Assembly (NCBI GenBank): GCA_958296125.1
Contig: OY282444.1
Location: forward strand, 3,567,623-3,631,622
DNA length: 64,000 nucleotides
Direction of reading: 5' to 3'
Origin: an uncultured Poribacteria bacterium
GTDB lineage: Bacteria; Poribacteria; WGA-4E; PCPOR2b
Below, in pieces: positions 43,594 through 52,468 of the stretch. The translations under genes were made by a program, and so were the position numbers. Positions within the stretch are counted from its first letter, which is position 1; every line of letters starts with the position of its first letter. The notes under the pieces are model-generated. The model saw only the letters and a list, made by a program, of their open reading frames with translations. It did not search any database and had not been told where the DNA came from.

Positions 43594-45099
43594 ATGAGTG
43601 CATTCGTTCGGAAGCTGCCCCGATTTGTCTGGCGGTGTGTGCGTTTGTTTACGCAAAATGTGATGCCCCATCCACATCACGTTTTACAGTCTGCCCCGAA
43701 TTGTCCGGGGTTTACCTTTCACATTTTGCTTCTGTGTTTGTGGATCGTAGCCTCTCAAACGGGGAGGGCACAATCGAAGTCAGAACAACAAGCGGATATA
43801 TCAATTTCCCGGCGGAACGCCATCGTCAACGCGGTTGAGTACGCGAGCCCCGCAGTCGTTAATATCAGCACGACGCGGACGGCGACACAGATGGTAAAGG
43901 TATCTCCATTTTTTGACGATTTCTGGGCACCATTTTTCGATTTACCCTTCCAAGTCCCACAACGGCGCACCCTACATGGGCTTGGATCTGGAGTGATTTT
44001 CGATCGAACGGGTTATGTGATTACCAATCAGCACGTTATCGAAGGAGCAGACTCGACGACGGTACTCCTTTCTGATGGACGTGAAGCGAGTGCCGAAATT
44101 GTTGGGGAGGATTTCCTCACGGATCTTGCTGTCTTAAAAATTGATATACCAGAACTAAAAGCGGTTGAATTGGGCGATGCTGAAGATCTGATGATTGGGG
44201 AATGGGCAATTGCAATTGGACATCCCTTTGCGACTATGGTTGAGGATGCGAGCCCTACTGTCACTGTCGGCGTAGTGAGTGCAACGGGTCGCGTTCTGAA
44301 GACGGAAGACCGGCTATACCGAGATCTCATCCAAACAGATGCATCAATTAACCCGGGCAATAGCGGCGGTGCATTGGTCAATTTATACGGACAGCTAATC
44401 GGTATCAACACGGCGATCTATTCGACGAGCGGCGGTTCACAAGGGATCGGTTTTGCCATTCCAGTCAATATCGCCCAAAAGGTTGTCGATCAATTGGTTA
44501 CACATGGGACTGTTGTACCACCGGAAATTGGCATTGACCTCCAAGATTTAACGCCGGGATTGGTGGAAGCCCTCGGTTTGGAAGAGGGGCTCGGCGTGTT
44601 GGTTGCGGCGGTAAAAAAGGGAAGTCCGGCGGAAGCAGCAGGCATCCGGCATGGCGATGTCATCGAGGCGATAGACCAGAAACCGATATCCAATTCAGAG
44701 ACGTTCTTGGCAATCACTCGTCTTTTCCGTGAAAATCAGTTACTGACCTTCCGAACACTCCGTGATGGGAAACGCAGAAACCTGCACCTCAAAATTCGAG
44801 AACTCCAATGGAATTATACCGTGCCCGGCTGGGGCATTACAATTGAACAGCTAAATCGACGACAGGCAGGGAAATATAGGCAGCGGGGTGTCCTTGTTAC
44901 ACAGGTCCAGTCGAAAGGCATATTGGCGAAACGTGGATTGAAACGTGGCGATCTCATTTATCGCATTAACAATCTCAAGATTAATTCACTCGAAGATTTC
45001 AAACGTATTATAAACCAGTTAAAGCGCCCTCAACGGATGAGTCTGTACTTTGAGCGGGACGATAGGCAGTGGGAGTTGTCCGACTTAGTCATTCGCTGA
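43594..45099 (+). CDS. HtrA/Deg-family periplasmic serine protease
   Basis: A trypsin-like protease with two PDZ domains, 501 residues. The catalytic triad is His147 (T-N-Q-H-V), Asp177 (L-T-D-L-A) and Ser257 (G-N-S-G-G). The substrate-gating loop with F-F-D-D-F-W and F-F lies before it, and PDZ domains follow from about 310 and 405. A basic N-terminus and a hydrophobic segment (residues 40-55, ending G-R-A-Q) direct export. Deg proteases digest or refold damaged envelope proteins. It starts 3 bp after the methyltransferase stop, with GGTGG upstream. An odd palindromic G/C stretch (CCCCGAATTGTCCGGGG) falls in the signal region and may be inserted repeat DNA. Confidence 0.92.
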   Translation: MSAFVRKLPRFVWRCVRLFTQNVMPHPHHVLQSAPNCPGFTFHILLLCLWIVASQTGRAQSKSEQQADISISRRNAIVNAVEYASPAVVNISTTRTATQMVKVSPFFDDFWAPFFDLPFQVPQRRTLHGLGSGVIFDRTGYVITNQHVIEGADSTTVLLSDGREASAEIVGEDFLTDLAVLKIDIPELKAVELGDAEDLMIGEWAIAIGHPFATMVEDASPTVTVGVVSATGRVLKTEDRLYRDLIQTDASINPGNSGGALVNLYGQLIGINTAIYSTSGGSQGIGFAIPVNIAQKVVDQLVTHGTVVPPEIGIDLQDLTPGLVEALGLEEGLGVLVAAVKKGSPAEAAGIRHGDVIEAIDQKPISNSETFLAITRLFRENQLLTFRTLRDGKRRNLHLKIRELQWNYTVPGWGITIEQLNRRQAGKYRQRGVLVTQVQSKGILAKRGLKRGDLIYRINNLKINSLEDFKRIINQLKRPQRMSLYFERDDRQWELSDLVIR

Positions 45100-45228
45100 G
45101 CCTCGGCGAAGCGCAACTTCAGTCGTTGCGAGGTGTTTATAAATCATGATTTGGTCAATTCTTATGAACAACCTAATCAATTAGGATGTATCGTTCCCAT
45201 ATTTTTGAAAGCCAAGAGGTGAGGACCC

Positions 45229-45990
45229 ATGCGTTTACAATTGCCAACAATCATATTCCTTTGTTTATCCCTTATTGTCGTTGTCCCGCTCATCTATTAT
45301 ATGAAGACCAGCGATCAGATGGCAGATCGGGAAGCCATCAATTTGGAAGGACAGGAATTTAAGAGTTTGCGTGAACAAGCTGCAGTCGCTCATAACGCAA
45401 AAAGACATACCGCGGCTATCCAGATTTACGAAGAAGCTCTAAAAATGCGCCCGGACAACGCCGAAGTCCATAACGATTTCGGGGCAACCTGCTATGAGTA
45501 TGGGCTTGATTACGCCGGGCCGAACTGGCCCTCTTGGGAAACTGACTTGACGAGTCAAACACCGGCTGAAGCTGTCCATGAGTTAGAGACCGCGATGGCG
45601 GAAGTCGGTTCCGGTTATATTGTGATGAGATCGGACAAACCGGATATCACTGAAGCCATCAACAAAAAAGCCCAAGAGTTTGATGTGTATCTCTATACCC
45701 AACAATTCGACGAAGATGTAACGATGAATATCGTCATCGGCAAAACCAAGGAATTGTTTATAAAAGCGCGGGACCACTACCTTCGAGCGATTGACATCAA
45801 ACCGACTTACCCTCGCCCCTACTTTAACCTCGGAGCACTGTACATGAAAATCGGTCAACATGATACCGCAGTCGATTATCTAGAAAAGTCGTACCAATTG
45901 GATCCGCGAGATAAAGAACTTGAGGCATATCTCAATGAGTTGAGGTCGGACAATCGTGGATACATATCAGTTCCAGCCGATGGGCGTTAG
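45229..45990 (+). CDS. Membrane-anchored TPR protein
   Basis: A 253-residue protein with one N-terminal membrane helix (residues 5-24) and tetratricopeptide units. The clear ones are A-A-V-A-H-N-A-K-R-H-T-A-A-I-Q-I-Y-E-E-A-L-K-M-R-P-type at about 50-85 and a pair near 185-240 ending P-R-D-K-E-L-E-A-Y-L. A middle region (residues 90-175) lacks the repeat pattern. TPRs bind partner proteins. GAGGTGAGG precedes the ATG. The next gene, a membrane protein, overlaps its end by 35 bp in another frame, so the two probably act together. Confidence 0.82.
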   Translation: MRLQLPTIIFLCLSLIVVVPLIYYMKTSDQMADREAINLEGQEFKSLREQAAVAHNAKRHTAAIQIYEEALKMRPDNAEVHNDFGATCYEYGLDYAGPNWPSWETDLTSQTPAEAVHELETAMAEVGSGYIVMRSDKPDITEAINKKAQEFDVYLYTQQFDEDVTMNIVIGKTKELFIKARDHYLRAIDIKPTYPRPYFNLGALYMKIGQHDTAVDYLEKSYQLDPRDKELEAYLNELRSDNRGYISVPADGR

Positions 45991-46738
45991 GCAGATCTTC
46001 TTCAACGCGCTACGCCACTACCGAGTGAACTTTCTGAAGTTAGTTGGGATTGCTGCTCCCGGTGCCCTGATTGGCGGACTGGCTTTTCAATCCATTTGGA
46101 TCTACGGATATGCTAAGATCGGCGGCCCGCAAGTTCTCGCGGCAGCATTGCCATATACAGCCATTACCGGCTTCCAGTCTTTGATTGTGACGGCGGCTGG
46201 AACATTCGCAATTTCGCAGTATTTACTGGGAAGGTCAATAAACGTTGGAGCAGCGTACTCACAGGTTTTAGGTTTGCTCTTTCCGCTACTCGGGGTGCTC
46301 ATCATTTTTATGCTTGGGTCACTCGTTCTTTCTACGATTGCCGCTGGCATCGGCCTGATGGTTTTAATACCGGGAATTGTCGTTTACGTCTGGTTCTGCT
46401 TAGCCGCGCCTGTCGTTATCATTGAGAAAGAAGGTGGATTCGGGGCACTCAAGCGGAGTCGCGTGCTCGTCAAAGGGTTTTTTGACAAGGCGTTCCTCCT
46501 TGTCGTCGGGTTGACACTCGCAGAAGCATTTGTAGTCATCCTTATACTTTCCCTGCCATTTCTCATTGGCAGCTTCCCCGGTTTTCCTTCCCTTCTTTCT
46601 TTCTTTTCAATCTGCCTTTCATTGTTCATTGGCGCATTTAGGGCTATATCAACGACAATGTTCTACTACGACCTTCGCATCCGCAAAGAAGGCTATGACC
46701 TTCAGGTATTGGCGCAGGAACTGGCTACCCCACTGTGA
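45956..46738 (+). CDS. Integral membrane protein of unknown function
   Basis: A 260-residue protein with about six hydrophobic segments and the C-terminal mark F-Y-Y-D-L-R-I-R-K-E-G-Y-D-L near residues 235-250. This tail is shared with YciC/glycerophosphoryl-diester-phosphodiesterase membrane-domain proteins of unclear role. The GTG at 45956 has GAGGT upstream; an ATG at 45980 is the alternative and would overlap the TPR gene stop by 11 bp. Either way, translation is coupled to the TPR gene. Confidence 0.75.
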   Translation: MDTYQFQPMGVRQIFFNALRHYRVNFLKLVGIAAPGALIGGLAFQSIWIYGYAKIGGPQVLAAALPYTAITGFQSLIVTAAGTFAISQYLLGRSINVGAAYSQVLGLLFPLLGVLIIFMLGSLVLSTIAAGIGLMVLIPGIVVYVWFCLAAPVVIIEKEGGFGALKRSRVLVKGFFDKAFLLVVGLTLAEAFVVILILSLPFLIGSFPGFPSLLSFFSICLSLFIGAFRAISTTMFYYDLRIRKEGYDLQVLAQELATPL

Positions 46739-46826
46739 TACCTCAAAACTAACCTCGAACTACGGGGTTTGACGATCTGTGCCATCGGTGATCAGAAAAT
46801 CAACAATCAACTACATGGAGATTCAC

Positions 46827-47690
46827 ATGAGACTCGGAATTGTCGGCATGTTACCGGGGAATTTTCGCACGTTTACAAAGCAACAGCTGGAAGCGATTCG
46901 GGCACTGGAATTTACGGGATTCGGGTTCCATTTCAGCAGCGACCATATCTCCGATGTAACAACGGAGGACTGTGAAAACTACAATCAATTCATGGCGGGA
47001 GAAGGGTTAGATCTGGTGCAATTTGCGCTTACTTACAGCGAGTGCCTCTTCGATCCTGATCCGGCTGTCAGAGCGTCAATTATCAGAAGGATTAACCAAG
47101 GTGCGGAGGTTGCGCGGCAGATCAACGCACACAGCTACCTCATCCGTCCCGGAAGCCTAAATCCCGATGGGGCATGGACATCGCACCGGGATAATTACCT
47201 GCCTGAAAGTATGGAACGTTTGATCGAGACACTAACGCCGATTGCTCAGAAGGCGGAGGCGGAAGGGGTGACCATTATTGTCGAGACCCATGCGGTTTCG
47301 ATAATGGACTCACCCGAAACATGCAAGGCGATTGTTGATGCTGTAGGCTTAGATAGCCTACGTATCGTTATGGACTTTGTCAACCACTTTCAGACGCTTC
47401 AGCAGGTTTATAATAGCACCGATCGACTGAACCATATCTTTGATGTAATGGGGTCAATCGCCCCTGTGGCGCATGTCAAAGACATCAATGTGGAAAACGG
47501 CTTGGTTCTCCATATCAATGAGGAGATGCCTGGCGAAGGCGAGTTAGATCTCGCGCAGGCACTCAGAAGGTTTGATGGGTTCTATCCAGATGGATACGGT
47601 CTGATCGAGCATCTGCCGATGGAAAAAATTCCCCTTGCCAACACGAATGTTCGTCGAATCGCGGTGGAAAATGGGATCGATATCCACTGA
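46827..47690 (+). CDS. Sugar phosphate isomerase/epimerase (AP endonuclease 2 family)
   Basis: Start set at ATG 46827, with GGAG 6 bp upstream; the frame opens at 46779. A 287-residue xylose isomerase-like TIM barrel starts R-L-G-I-V-G-M-L-P. Metal-ligand candidates are Glu in I-I-V-E-T-H, Asp in I-V-M-D-F-V-N, His/Lys in A-H-V-K-D-I and Glu in G-L-I-E-H-L-P, in the usual order. Relatives convert keto-sugars or inositols. It does not sit in a sugar operon, so the substrate remains open. Confidence 0.87.
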   Translation: MRLGIVGMLPGNFRTFTKQQLEAIRALEFTGFGFHFSSDHISDVTTEDCENYNQFMAGEGLDLVQFALTYSECLFDPDPAVRASIIRRINQGAEVARQINAHSYLIRPGSLNPDGAWTSHRDNYLPESMERLIETLTPIAQKAEAEGVTIIVETHAVSIMDSPETCKAIVDAVGLDSLRIVMDFVNHFQTLQQVYNSTDRLNHIFDVMGSIAPVAHVKDINVENGLVLHINEEMPGEGELDLAQALRRFDGFYPDGYGLIEHLPMEKIPLANTNVRRIAVENGIDIH

Positions 47691-47707
47691 AAAGGGCAGC
47701 CCCCTTT
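47691..47707 (+). terminator. Hairpin after the isomerase gene
   Basis: Arms AAAGGG and CCCTTT with a 5-base loop begin at the stop codon and are followed by ATTTG. The T-run is short, so termination is only probable. Confidence 0.35.
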
Positions 47708-47761
47708 ATTTGCCGCGACCGATAGATTTAACCTGTGCATTTCCAGATAAGCGTGTACAAA

Positions 47762-47931
47762 CCTGGTCTCGGAACGGACTCTATTTATGCACGGTTTGCG
47801 AAACTACAAAACTTCTGTGGTTCGGGGCTATCTCCCCCTGGTCTCGGAACGGACAAAGCCCGTAGGAATATCCCGCGCGCGCCGTTGAGGTCTCTGTCCA
47901 TGACGCGATCATCCCTGGTCACGGCACGGAC
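47762..47931. repeat. Three copies of the 18-bp dispersed motif
   Basis: CCTGGTCTCGGAACGGAC occurs at 47762-47779 and 47837-47854, and CCCTGGTCACGGCACGGAC at 47913-47931, all in the same orientation. The last two lie inside or next to the tnpB fragment. Confidence 0.7.
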
Positions 47932-48027
47932 AAGTTTCTCCACAATCTCACCCGTCAAGGACACCGTTTTTGGAGTGTAGGCTTCACAGACTTCATGATA
48001 ACTTGCTACAACAACCCAAACTAGCAA
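47785..48027 (-). pseudogene. C-terminal tnpB fragment with zinc-ribbon region
   Basis: The minus frame reads C-E-A-Y-T-P-K-T-V-S-L-T-G-E-I, then D-R-D-L-N-G-A-R-G-I-F-L-R-A-L. This fits the zinc-ribbon entry (usually Y-T-S-K-T-C) and the final RuvC Asp motif (D-R-D-x-N-G-A) of TnpB. The ribbon cysteines are lost, one position being Val, and no start or RuvC N-part remains. It is a different subfamily from the fragment at 32781. The fragment fills the 392-bp gap 47691-48082. Confidence 0.65.
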
Positions 48028-48082
48028 GCTAACCTGCTCATTGTTAATATCTTTTTTGCTGTCGCTATTTTCATTTCGCCCG

Positions 48083-49531
48083 TTAGTTTGTACAAGGGAG
48101 TGATTTTTCCATGCCTACAGGGAGTCCGACACGGAGCATCGCGCGGACCTGATCGGGACGACTTCTCACCCAGGTACGTAGGGCTTCGACCGTGATATCG
48201 TAGTCGTCATCCTGCTGTGCACTCTTTACTTGTGAGCTGTAGCGATCAATGCTCTCAAGGAGAACGGCCTCGTCCCACACCTCGTCGAGCAACCTTTCGA
48301 GTTCATTTTCCATGCGAGTGGCCATCGCTGGTATGCGGGAGAGACGCCGTGGCAGATCGGCTGTCAGATATTGATCTAGACTAAAATCACCCAGAAATGT
48401 TTTATCAGTCCCCCAGGGTATGAAAACGGCGCGGCCAGCATCCGTCGGATCAAAATAGACGTAGAAATTATTGCGATCGGCACCGTAGCCATCGACGTGG
48501 CTCACAAATACCTCAAGTGCCCAAAAGGTGATATAACGATCGATATTCAGCACGGAAGATAGTGCATCGACAAGCTCATCGTCGGGCTTCTGTAGCACTT
48601 GGGTAACACCTACCAGCGGCGCATAACTGGTGTCGGTATCGCTGGTCTTGGATTCCCAGCGCGGCAACCACGCTTCGACAAAGTCGGTGTGCGTGCCCTC
48701 ATAGAGGGAGCCGGTGGCATCACCGAAAGCCCGACGAAGGAAACGCTTCCTGATAGCTTCAACATGCATGTAGGGACCTTTTGGCTGACCGTTGACCATC
48801 ACATTTGCCATATTGCACCGGGGCGCAGGATAGCCAGCCGCGGCGAAGACTTCGTAGGTTAGACAGGTCGCCATGCGGGGTATAATTCCACCGTTATTAT
48901 TGAGCGTGATTCGCTCGGTATCGCCAAGGAATTGGTCTTTCACGTATTTATCAGTCTTGATTTTCAAAGCTGGCACCGGCGAGAACTGGGAGCCAACAAA
49001 GCCTTTCTTACGAATTCCAACCTCTGATAGGCTCACGCCATCGATCTCGATATCTGCCTGATACCAGTTATACGCTGAGGGCCAGGGTTGCGAACAATCC
49101 GACCATATTCGCTGGAAGCCCTTTCCATTACCATCAAAGCGGCTTTCCTTGGCCAACAGCTCGAAATCATGTGGATCCATTGTCACTTTAATGCACACTA
49201 TATGGTTGGAATCAAACGAGACACCATCGGTTGGATCTATGCCATCTGGTACGTTTGACGAACAGGGTAGACCGTTTATTACTAGTGCTTCCAGATCTTT
49301 ATCATCTTTGCCTTTCCCGGTTTTTGCGCCTTTCATCTTTCCAACCACTTTTTCATACTCGGCAATCGCTTCTTCTTCGGTCATTTCACCGCTGGCGACA
49401 GCCGCCTTCAACTTAGCACCCAATACTTCTAGGTCGGCCTCTGTGGCTCCATCTTGCGCGTGGGTCGCATGGGGCGAGGTCAACGCCGCAACTAAAGCGA
49501 GTATTAGAATTGGTATAAATATGCGTTTCAT
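48083..49531 (-). CDS. CotH-family secreted protein kinase-like protein
   Basis: Start set at ATG 49531 with AAGGAG 8 bp upstream. A signal peptide ending T-H-A-Q is followed by an Asp/Glu/Lys-rich linker with G-K-G-K-D-D-K-D. The CotH core runs from about 100: G-I-R-K-K-G-F-V-G-S (nucleotide-binding lysine region), L-K-I-K-T-D, N-N-N, then D-R-N-N-F-Y-V-Y and W-G-T-D-K-T-F-L (metal-binding Asp). CotH proteins are atypical kinases that phosphorylate spore-coat or surface proteins; here the target is unknown. Its start lies 12 bp after the PhyH gene, suggesting one mRNA. Confidence 0.85.
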   Translation of the reverse strand: MKRIFIPILILALVAALTSPHATHAQDGATEADLEVLGAKLKAAVASGEMTEEEAIAEYEKVVGKMKGAKTGKGKDDKDLEALVINGLPCSSNVPDGIDPTDGVSFDSNHIVCIKVTMDPHDFELLAKESRFDGNGKGFQRIWSDCSQPWPSAYNWYQADIEIDGVSLSEVGIRKKGFVGSQFSPVPALKIKTDKYVKDQFLGDTERITLNNNGGIIPRMATCLTYEVFAAAGYPAPRCNMANVMVNGQPKGPYMHVEAIRKRFLRRAFGDATGSLYEGTHTDFVEAWLPRWESKTSDTDTSYAPLVGVTQVLQKPDDELVDALSSVLNIDRYITFWALEVFVSHVDGYGADRNNFYVYFDPTDAGRAVFIPWGTDKTFLGDFSLDQYLTADLPRRLSRIPAMATRMENELERLLDEVWDEAVLLESIDRYSSQVKSAQQDDDYDITVEALRTWVRSRPDQVRAMLRVGLPVGMEKSLPCTN

Positions 49532-49543
49532 AAGCAAATCTCC

Positions 49544-50521
49544 TTACACTGTCATGACGTTCCGATATGGCACCAGATCGATGCCGGGGTAGGCGTGAGC
49601 GAGACGTTGGAGTGCCTCTTCGGTATAATAGGAATCGCCCGGATTAGGCCAGCCGAGCAGGTGACGGGCGCGGGGTGTGGTATTCGCCATAAAACTCACA
49701 AATTCAGGCGTTGTCCAGCTCGGCACGGGCCGCGTGGTGTGGCACCAGTCGGCATTGTCCGCGCGGTGGAAATGAAAGCCCATCCACCCGCGCTGCTTTT
49801 GTTGATTCCCAAACGGTTGGGCGGCATGAATTAGATAGCTAGAACGGAAAGCAACACTGCCGGCTTTGGCGGTGACTGGCGTTGGTTCAGCCAAGTCCTC
49901 ACATTCCCGGAGATCTGCCAACCCCATTCCACCGGCGCGTCCCCCATGACGACTGTATATTGACGCTAGCTGTTTGTGTGAACCGCGACAGACTAGCATC
50001 GGTGCCCCATCTTCATCAATATCATGCAGGATAATTCCAGAAAGCAGGTAGTGGTATCGCTCCCAATTAGGATGTGGTGGCAGTTGTGAATTGGTGCCGT
50101 TGTCGATATGATAGCCTTCCCAAGGGTTCTCACTATACCGCGTATCGGTCAACCCATCTCGGAAGAAAATTTGCCCATAGCCGAGCCGTATCTCGTCAGT
50201 CCCCAACAACTGACATGCACAATCAATATAATCGTCATTCTCTAGCAGCTTATCGACCGCTGGCAAGCCAGTAGGAAAATGGACAGCCCCCCCCATTGGG
50301 CCAGCCAATAACTGCATGGGCGGAGTCTGTTCGTAAAGTTGTTGAATCTCTGTCGGATTTTTATCCCATTTTTCCCGGTATTCGGCATGGGTCAGGCCCC
50401 CATAGGCATTGCGCTCGATTGCCTCCAACGCTGCAACGGAACTGGCCGCGGGGAAGACGTTGGGCACGACTAGACTGCCATCGCGCCTCCAAGTTGCCAA
50501 CTGCTCATCGGTTAATTGCAT
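49544..50521 (-). CDS. Phytanoyl-CoA dioxygenase family protein
   Basis: Start set at ATG 50521, with AAGGAGG 7 bp upstream; the frame opens at 50563. This 325-residue 2-oxoglutarate oxygenase has H-I-D in G-Y-H-I-D-N-G (iron His and Asp) and the distal His in Y-L-I-H-A-A-Q-P, with R-G-W-M-G-F-H-F-H following. It differs clearly from the smaller PhyH protein at 40824. Substrate unknown. The CotH gene starts 12 bp after its stop, so the two may modify the same secreted target or simply share expression. Confidence 0.85.
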   Translation of the reverse strand: MQLTDEQLATWRRDGSLVVPNVFPAASSVAALEAIERNAYGGLTHAEYREKWDKNPTEIQQLYEQTPPMQLLAGPMGGAVHFPTGLPAVDKLLENDDYIDCACQLLGTDEIRLGYGQIFFRDGLTDTRYSENPWEGYHIDNGTNSQLPPHPNWERYHYLLSGIILHDIDEDGAPMLVCRGSHKQLASIYSRHGGRAGGMGLADLRECEDLAEPTPVTAKAGSVAFRSSYLIHAAQPFGNQQKQRGWMGFHFHRADNADWCHTTRPVPSWTTPEFVSFMANTTPRARHLLGWPNPGDSYYTEEALQRLAHAYPGIDLVPYRNVMTV

Positions 50522-50650
50522 AATGTCCTCCTTGTATTTTATGCTTTGCGTGTGAATTGTCACCCGCTTCGATTTTGGAAATTCTTTCTCGCATTTTCAG
50601 CAGTTGTTCGGTTGTATGAATTTCAATCTTTCACCAGCCCGCACCCGACA

Positions 50651-51715
50651 TCAGGGACGATAGACAATCTGAAAAACCTTAATGTCATTCGCTGCAGCGT
50701 CGCTCACGAAGACGAGATCATTTTTGAAAACCGTGATGCCGACTGGATCAACAAGGGCTTCCTCCCCAAATGTCATCACAGTCTCCCCCTCCTTTGTGAA
50801 AACCTGAACTCGCTGATTTCCCCGGTCTGTCACATAGAGATACCCCCAACGGTCAATGTCGATGTGACGCGGCTCGCGAAATTGCCCCGGCCCCTCTCCC
50901 TCAGCTCCCCATATCTGGACTAGGTTGCCACTAAAGTCATATTTCTTGATCCGATGGTTGCCGGAATCGACGATGTAGATGTTCCCATGTGGGTCTGCGA
51001 CAAGATCTGTTGGGGCACGAAACTGTTGCCTCGCCCCCCCAAAACCGCCCCGCATCAACACACGAATGCCGCCCGGGTGAAATAGGACAAACCGGTGGTT
51101 TCCCGTATCCACGACACAAACCTCACCATTTCGTCCAACGCTAACCCCCCCCGGCAGGTCAAACTCAATTTCAGCGTCCATGTCATTTTCCTCATCGCCG
51201 TCTCCCCTGAATCTGCTGTCCGCCATAACGTAGAAGATTTGATCTATCAAGTTGCAATATTGGATTCGGTGGTTATCTGTGTCAGCGACATAGAGGAGCT
51301 CGGTTCGCTGAAAATTGATGGCGACATCAGTCGGGTTATCAAATTCCCCCGCCCGCCAGCCGCGCACCCCATACTCCGACACGAAGTTCCCTTCGCTATC
51401 GACAACTTGAACACGGTTGTTTCCCGAATCAGCGACGTAGAGCAGCCCCTGATGGTCAAGGTCGAGCCCGGCTGGTCTCAGGAATTGTCCTGCTCCCTGA
51501 CCGGGATGCCCTAGTGTATTGACGTAGTTCACGCCAAGTATAGGGGGGGCGGAGCGATTTTGAATGGAGGGCACAATCTGGGGGGGCGTCAGCGTCTTCG
51601 TCAGGGAAGATTTCAGATCGGCTGCGGTTGTCCCATCCGCCTGCAAACTGGGAGCAGTGCAACTCAAACAGAGGGGAAGGAGCACCAGAAGAGGCAGGAA
51701 AGTCCATTTGCTCAT
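50651..51715 (-). CDS. NHL-repeat lipoprotein
   Basis: A 354-residue exported lipoprotein: signal peptide with lipobox L-C-L-S-C at about residue 19. Six NHL units follow from residue 60, each close to G-x-G-x-F-x-x-P-x-x-I-A-V-D-x-x-G-x-L-Y-V-A-D-x-G-N-x-R-V-Q. They should close a six-bladed propeller for binding or scaffolding. A charged insertion (residues about 180-195, rich in D, E and N) breaks unit three. It is the last gene of the partner-switching block, 79 bp after the hypothetical lipoprotein gene. No ribosome site was seen. Confidence 0.87.
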   Translation of the reverse strand: MSKWTFLPLLVLLPLCLSCTAPSLQADGTTAADLKSSLTKTLTPPQIVPSIQNRSAPPILGVNYVNTLGHPGQGAGQFLRPAGLDLDHQGLLYVADSGNNRVQVVDSEGNFVSEYGVRGWRAGEFDNPTDVAINFQRTELLYVADTDNHRIQYCNLIDQIFYVMADSRFRGDGDEENDMDAEIEFDLPGGVSVGRNGEVCVVDTGNHRFVLFHPGGIRVLMRGGFGGARQQFRAPTDLVADPHGNIYIVDSGNHRIKKYDFSGNLVQIWGAEGEGPGQFREPRHIDIDRWGYLYVTDRGNQRVQVFTKEGETVMTFGEEALVDPVGITVFKNDLVFVSDAAANDIKVFQIVYRP

Positions 51716-51793
51716 TTGTGCATTTACTTAGAGCGTGTGTGGGAAATCGGAGGAAACCTTAAGTTAGTGTCTAACCCCTTTTTGCACACTCTC

Positions 51794-52468
51794 TTAGCCT
51801 TTTTGGACCTCGAACTTAAACACAAACGTGGTTTCTGTGTCGGTAAATTCGCTGTGGACTTTGGGAACGATGATACGTAAATTTGAGGATTTAATACTGC
51901 GCTTGTGAAAATACAGGAAGAACCGCACCCGCCGTCTCGGCATAACGGTTGTTTTTTCTATGTCTTCGGTCGGCAGTGCCACAAGATCACCCATGGAGCG
52001 AAGCACGCGGCTTTCCCGAAAATCTTCTCGAAATTCAGGCGGCATCTTCGGCCTGAAATTCTTTCCGAGATAAAATGTATGCTGAGATCTATGGATGGGC
52101 TTGGCGACCTTGCCAGATTGATCGAGCATCGAACAATCCTCTTGCCGCAACGAGATCCAATGATCCGTACTGTTGAAAACGATAATTCCAAAGGCATCCA
52201 CCGCTTTGACATCGTTCAAGGGAATTGCCATCGCTGTGATACCGTTTTTGACATACGCGACGGTCCCGGATCTCGGGAGGATGGTCGCCTCCGGGTCAAA
52301 GATGGGAACAATACGTTCAGTTTGAAACGTACTTTGAAGGGCTGCACAACCCATATTTGCGAGAAATAGTATGACGAGTAATTGTAGGCTTGATGGTCTC
52401 TGTTTTTTCATTTTCATTTTTTGGAACGTGAGGCGTAAAATGTAATGCCTCAAACGTATGAAGTTCAT
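51794..52468 (-). CDS. Hypothetical exported protein, possible lipoprotein
   Basis: A 224-residue protein of no recognised family. A hydrophobic stretch (residues 28-40) ends A-N-M-G-C, a poor lipobox. The rest is mixed alpha/beta with an R-P-K-M-P-P-E-F-R-E-D-F-R-E-S segment and an R-R-R-V-R-F-F-L-Y motif. The start ATG overlaps the AccD-like stop by four bases (ATGA) and lacks a ribosome site, so it depends on translation of that gene; a start at Met18 (52417) is the alternative. Confidence 0.6.
   Translation of the reverse strand: MNFIRLRHYILRLTFQKMKMKKQRPSSLQLLVILFLANMGCAALQSTFQTERIVPIFDPEATILPRSGTVAYVKNGITAMAIPLNDVKAVDAFGIIVFNSTDHWISLRQEDCSMLDQSGKVAKPIHRSQHTFYLGKNFRPKMPPEFREDFRESRVLRSMGDLVALPTEDIEKTTVMPRRRVRFFLYFHKRSIKSSNLRIIVPKVHSEFTDTETTFVFKFEVQKG

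Noticed and set aside
51180-51230. NHL protein segment D-S-R-F-R-G-D-G-D as an in-frame REP insertion
   Set aside because: The peptide resembles translated REP elements of other bacteria, but the DNA here forms no clear palindrome and does not recur in the window.
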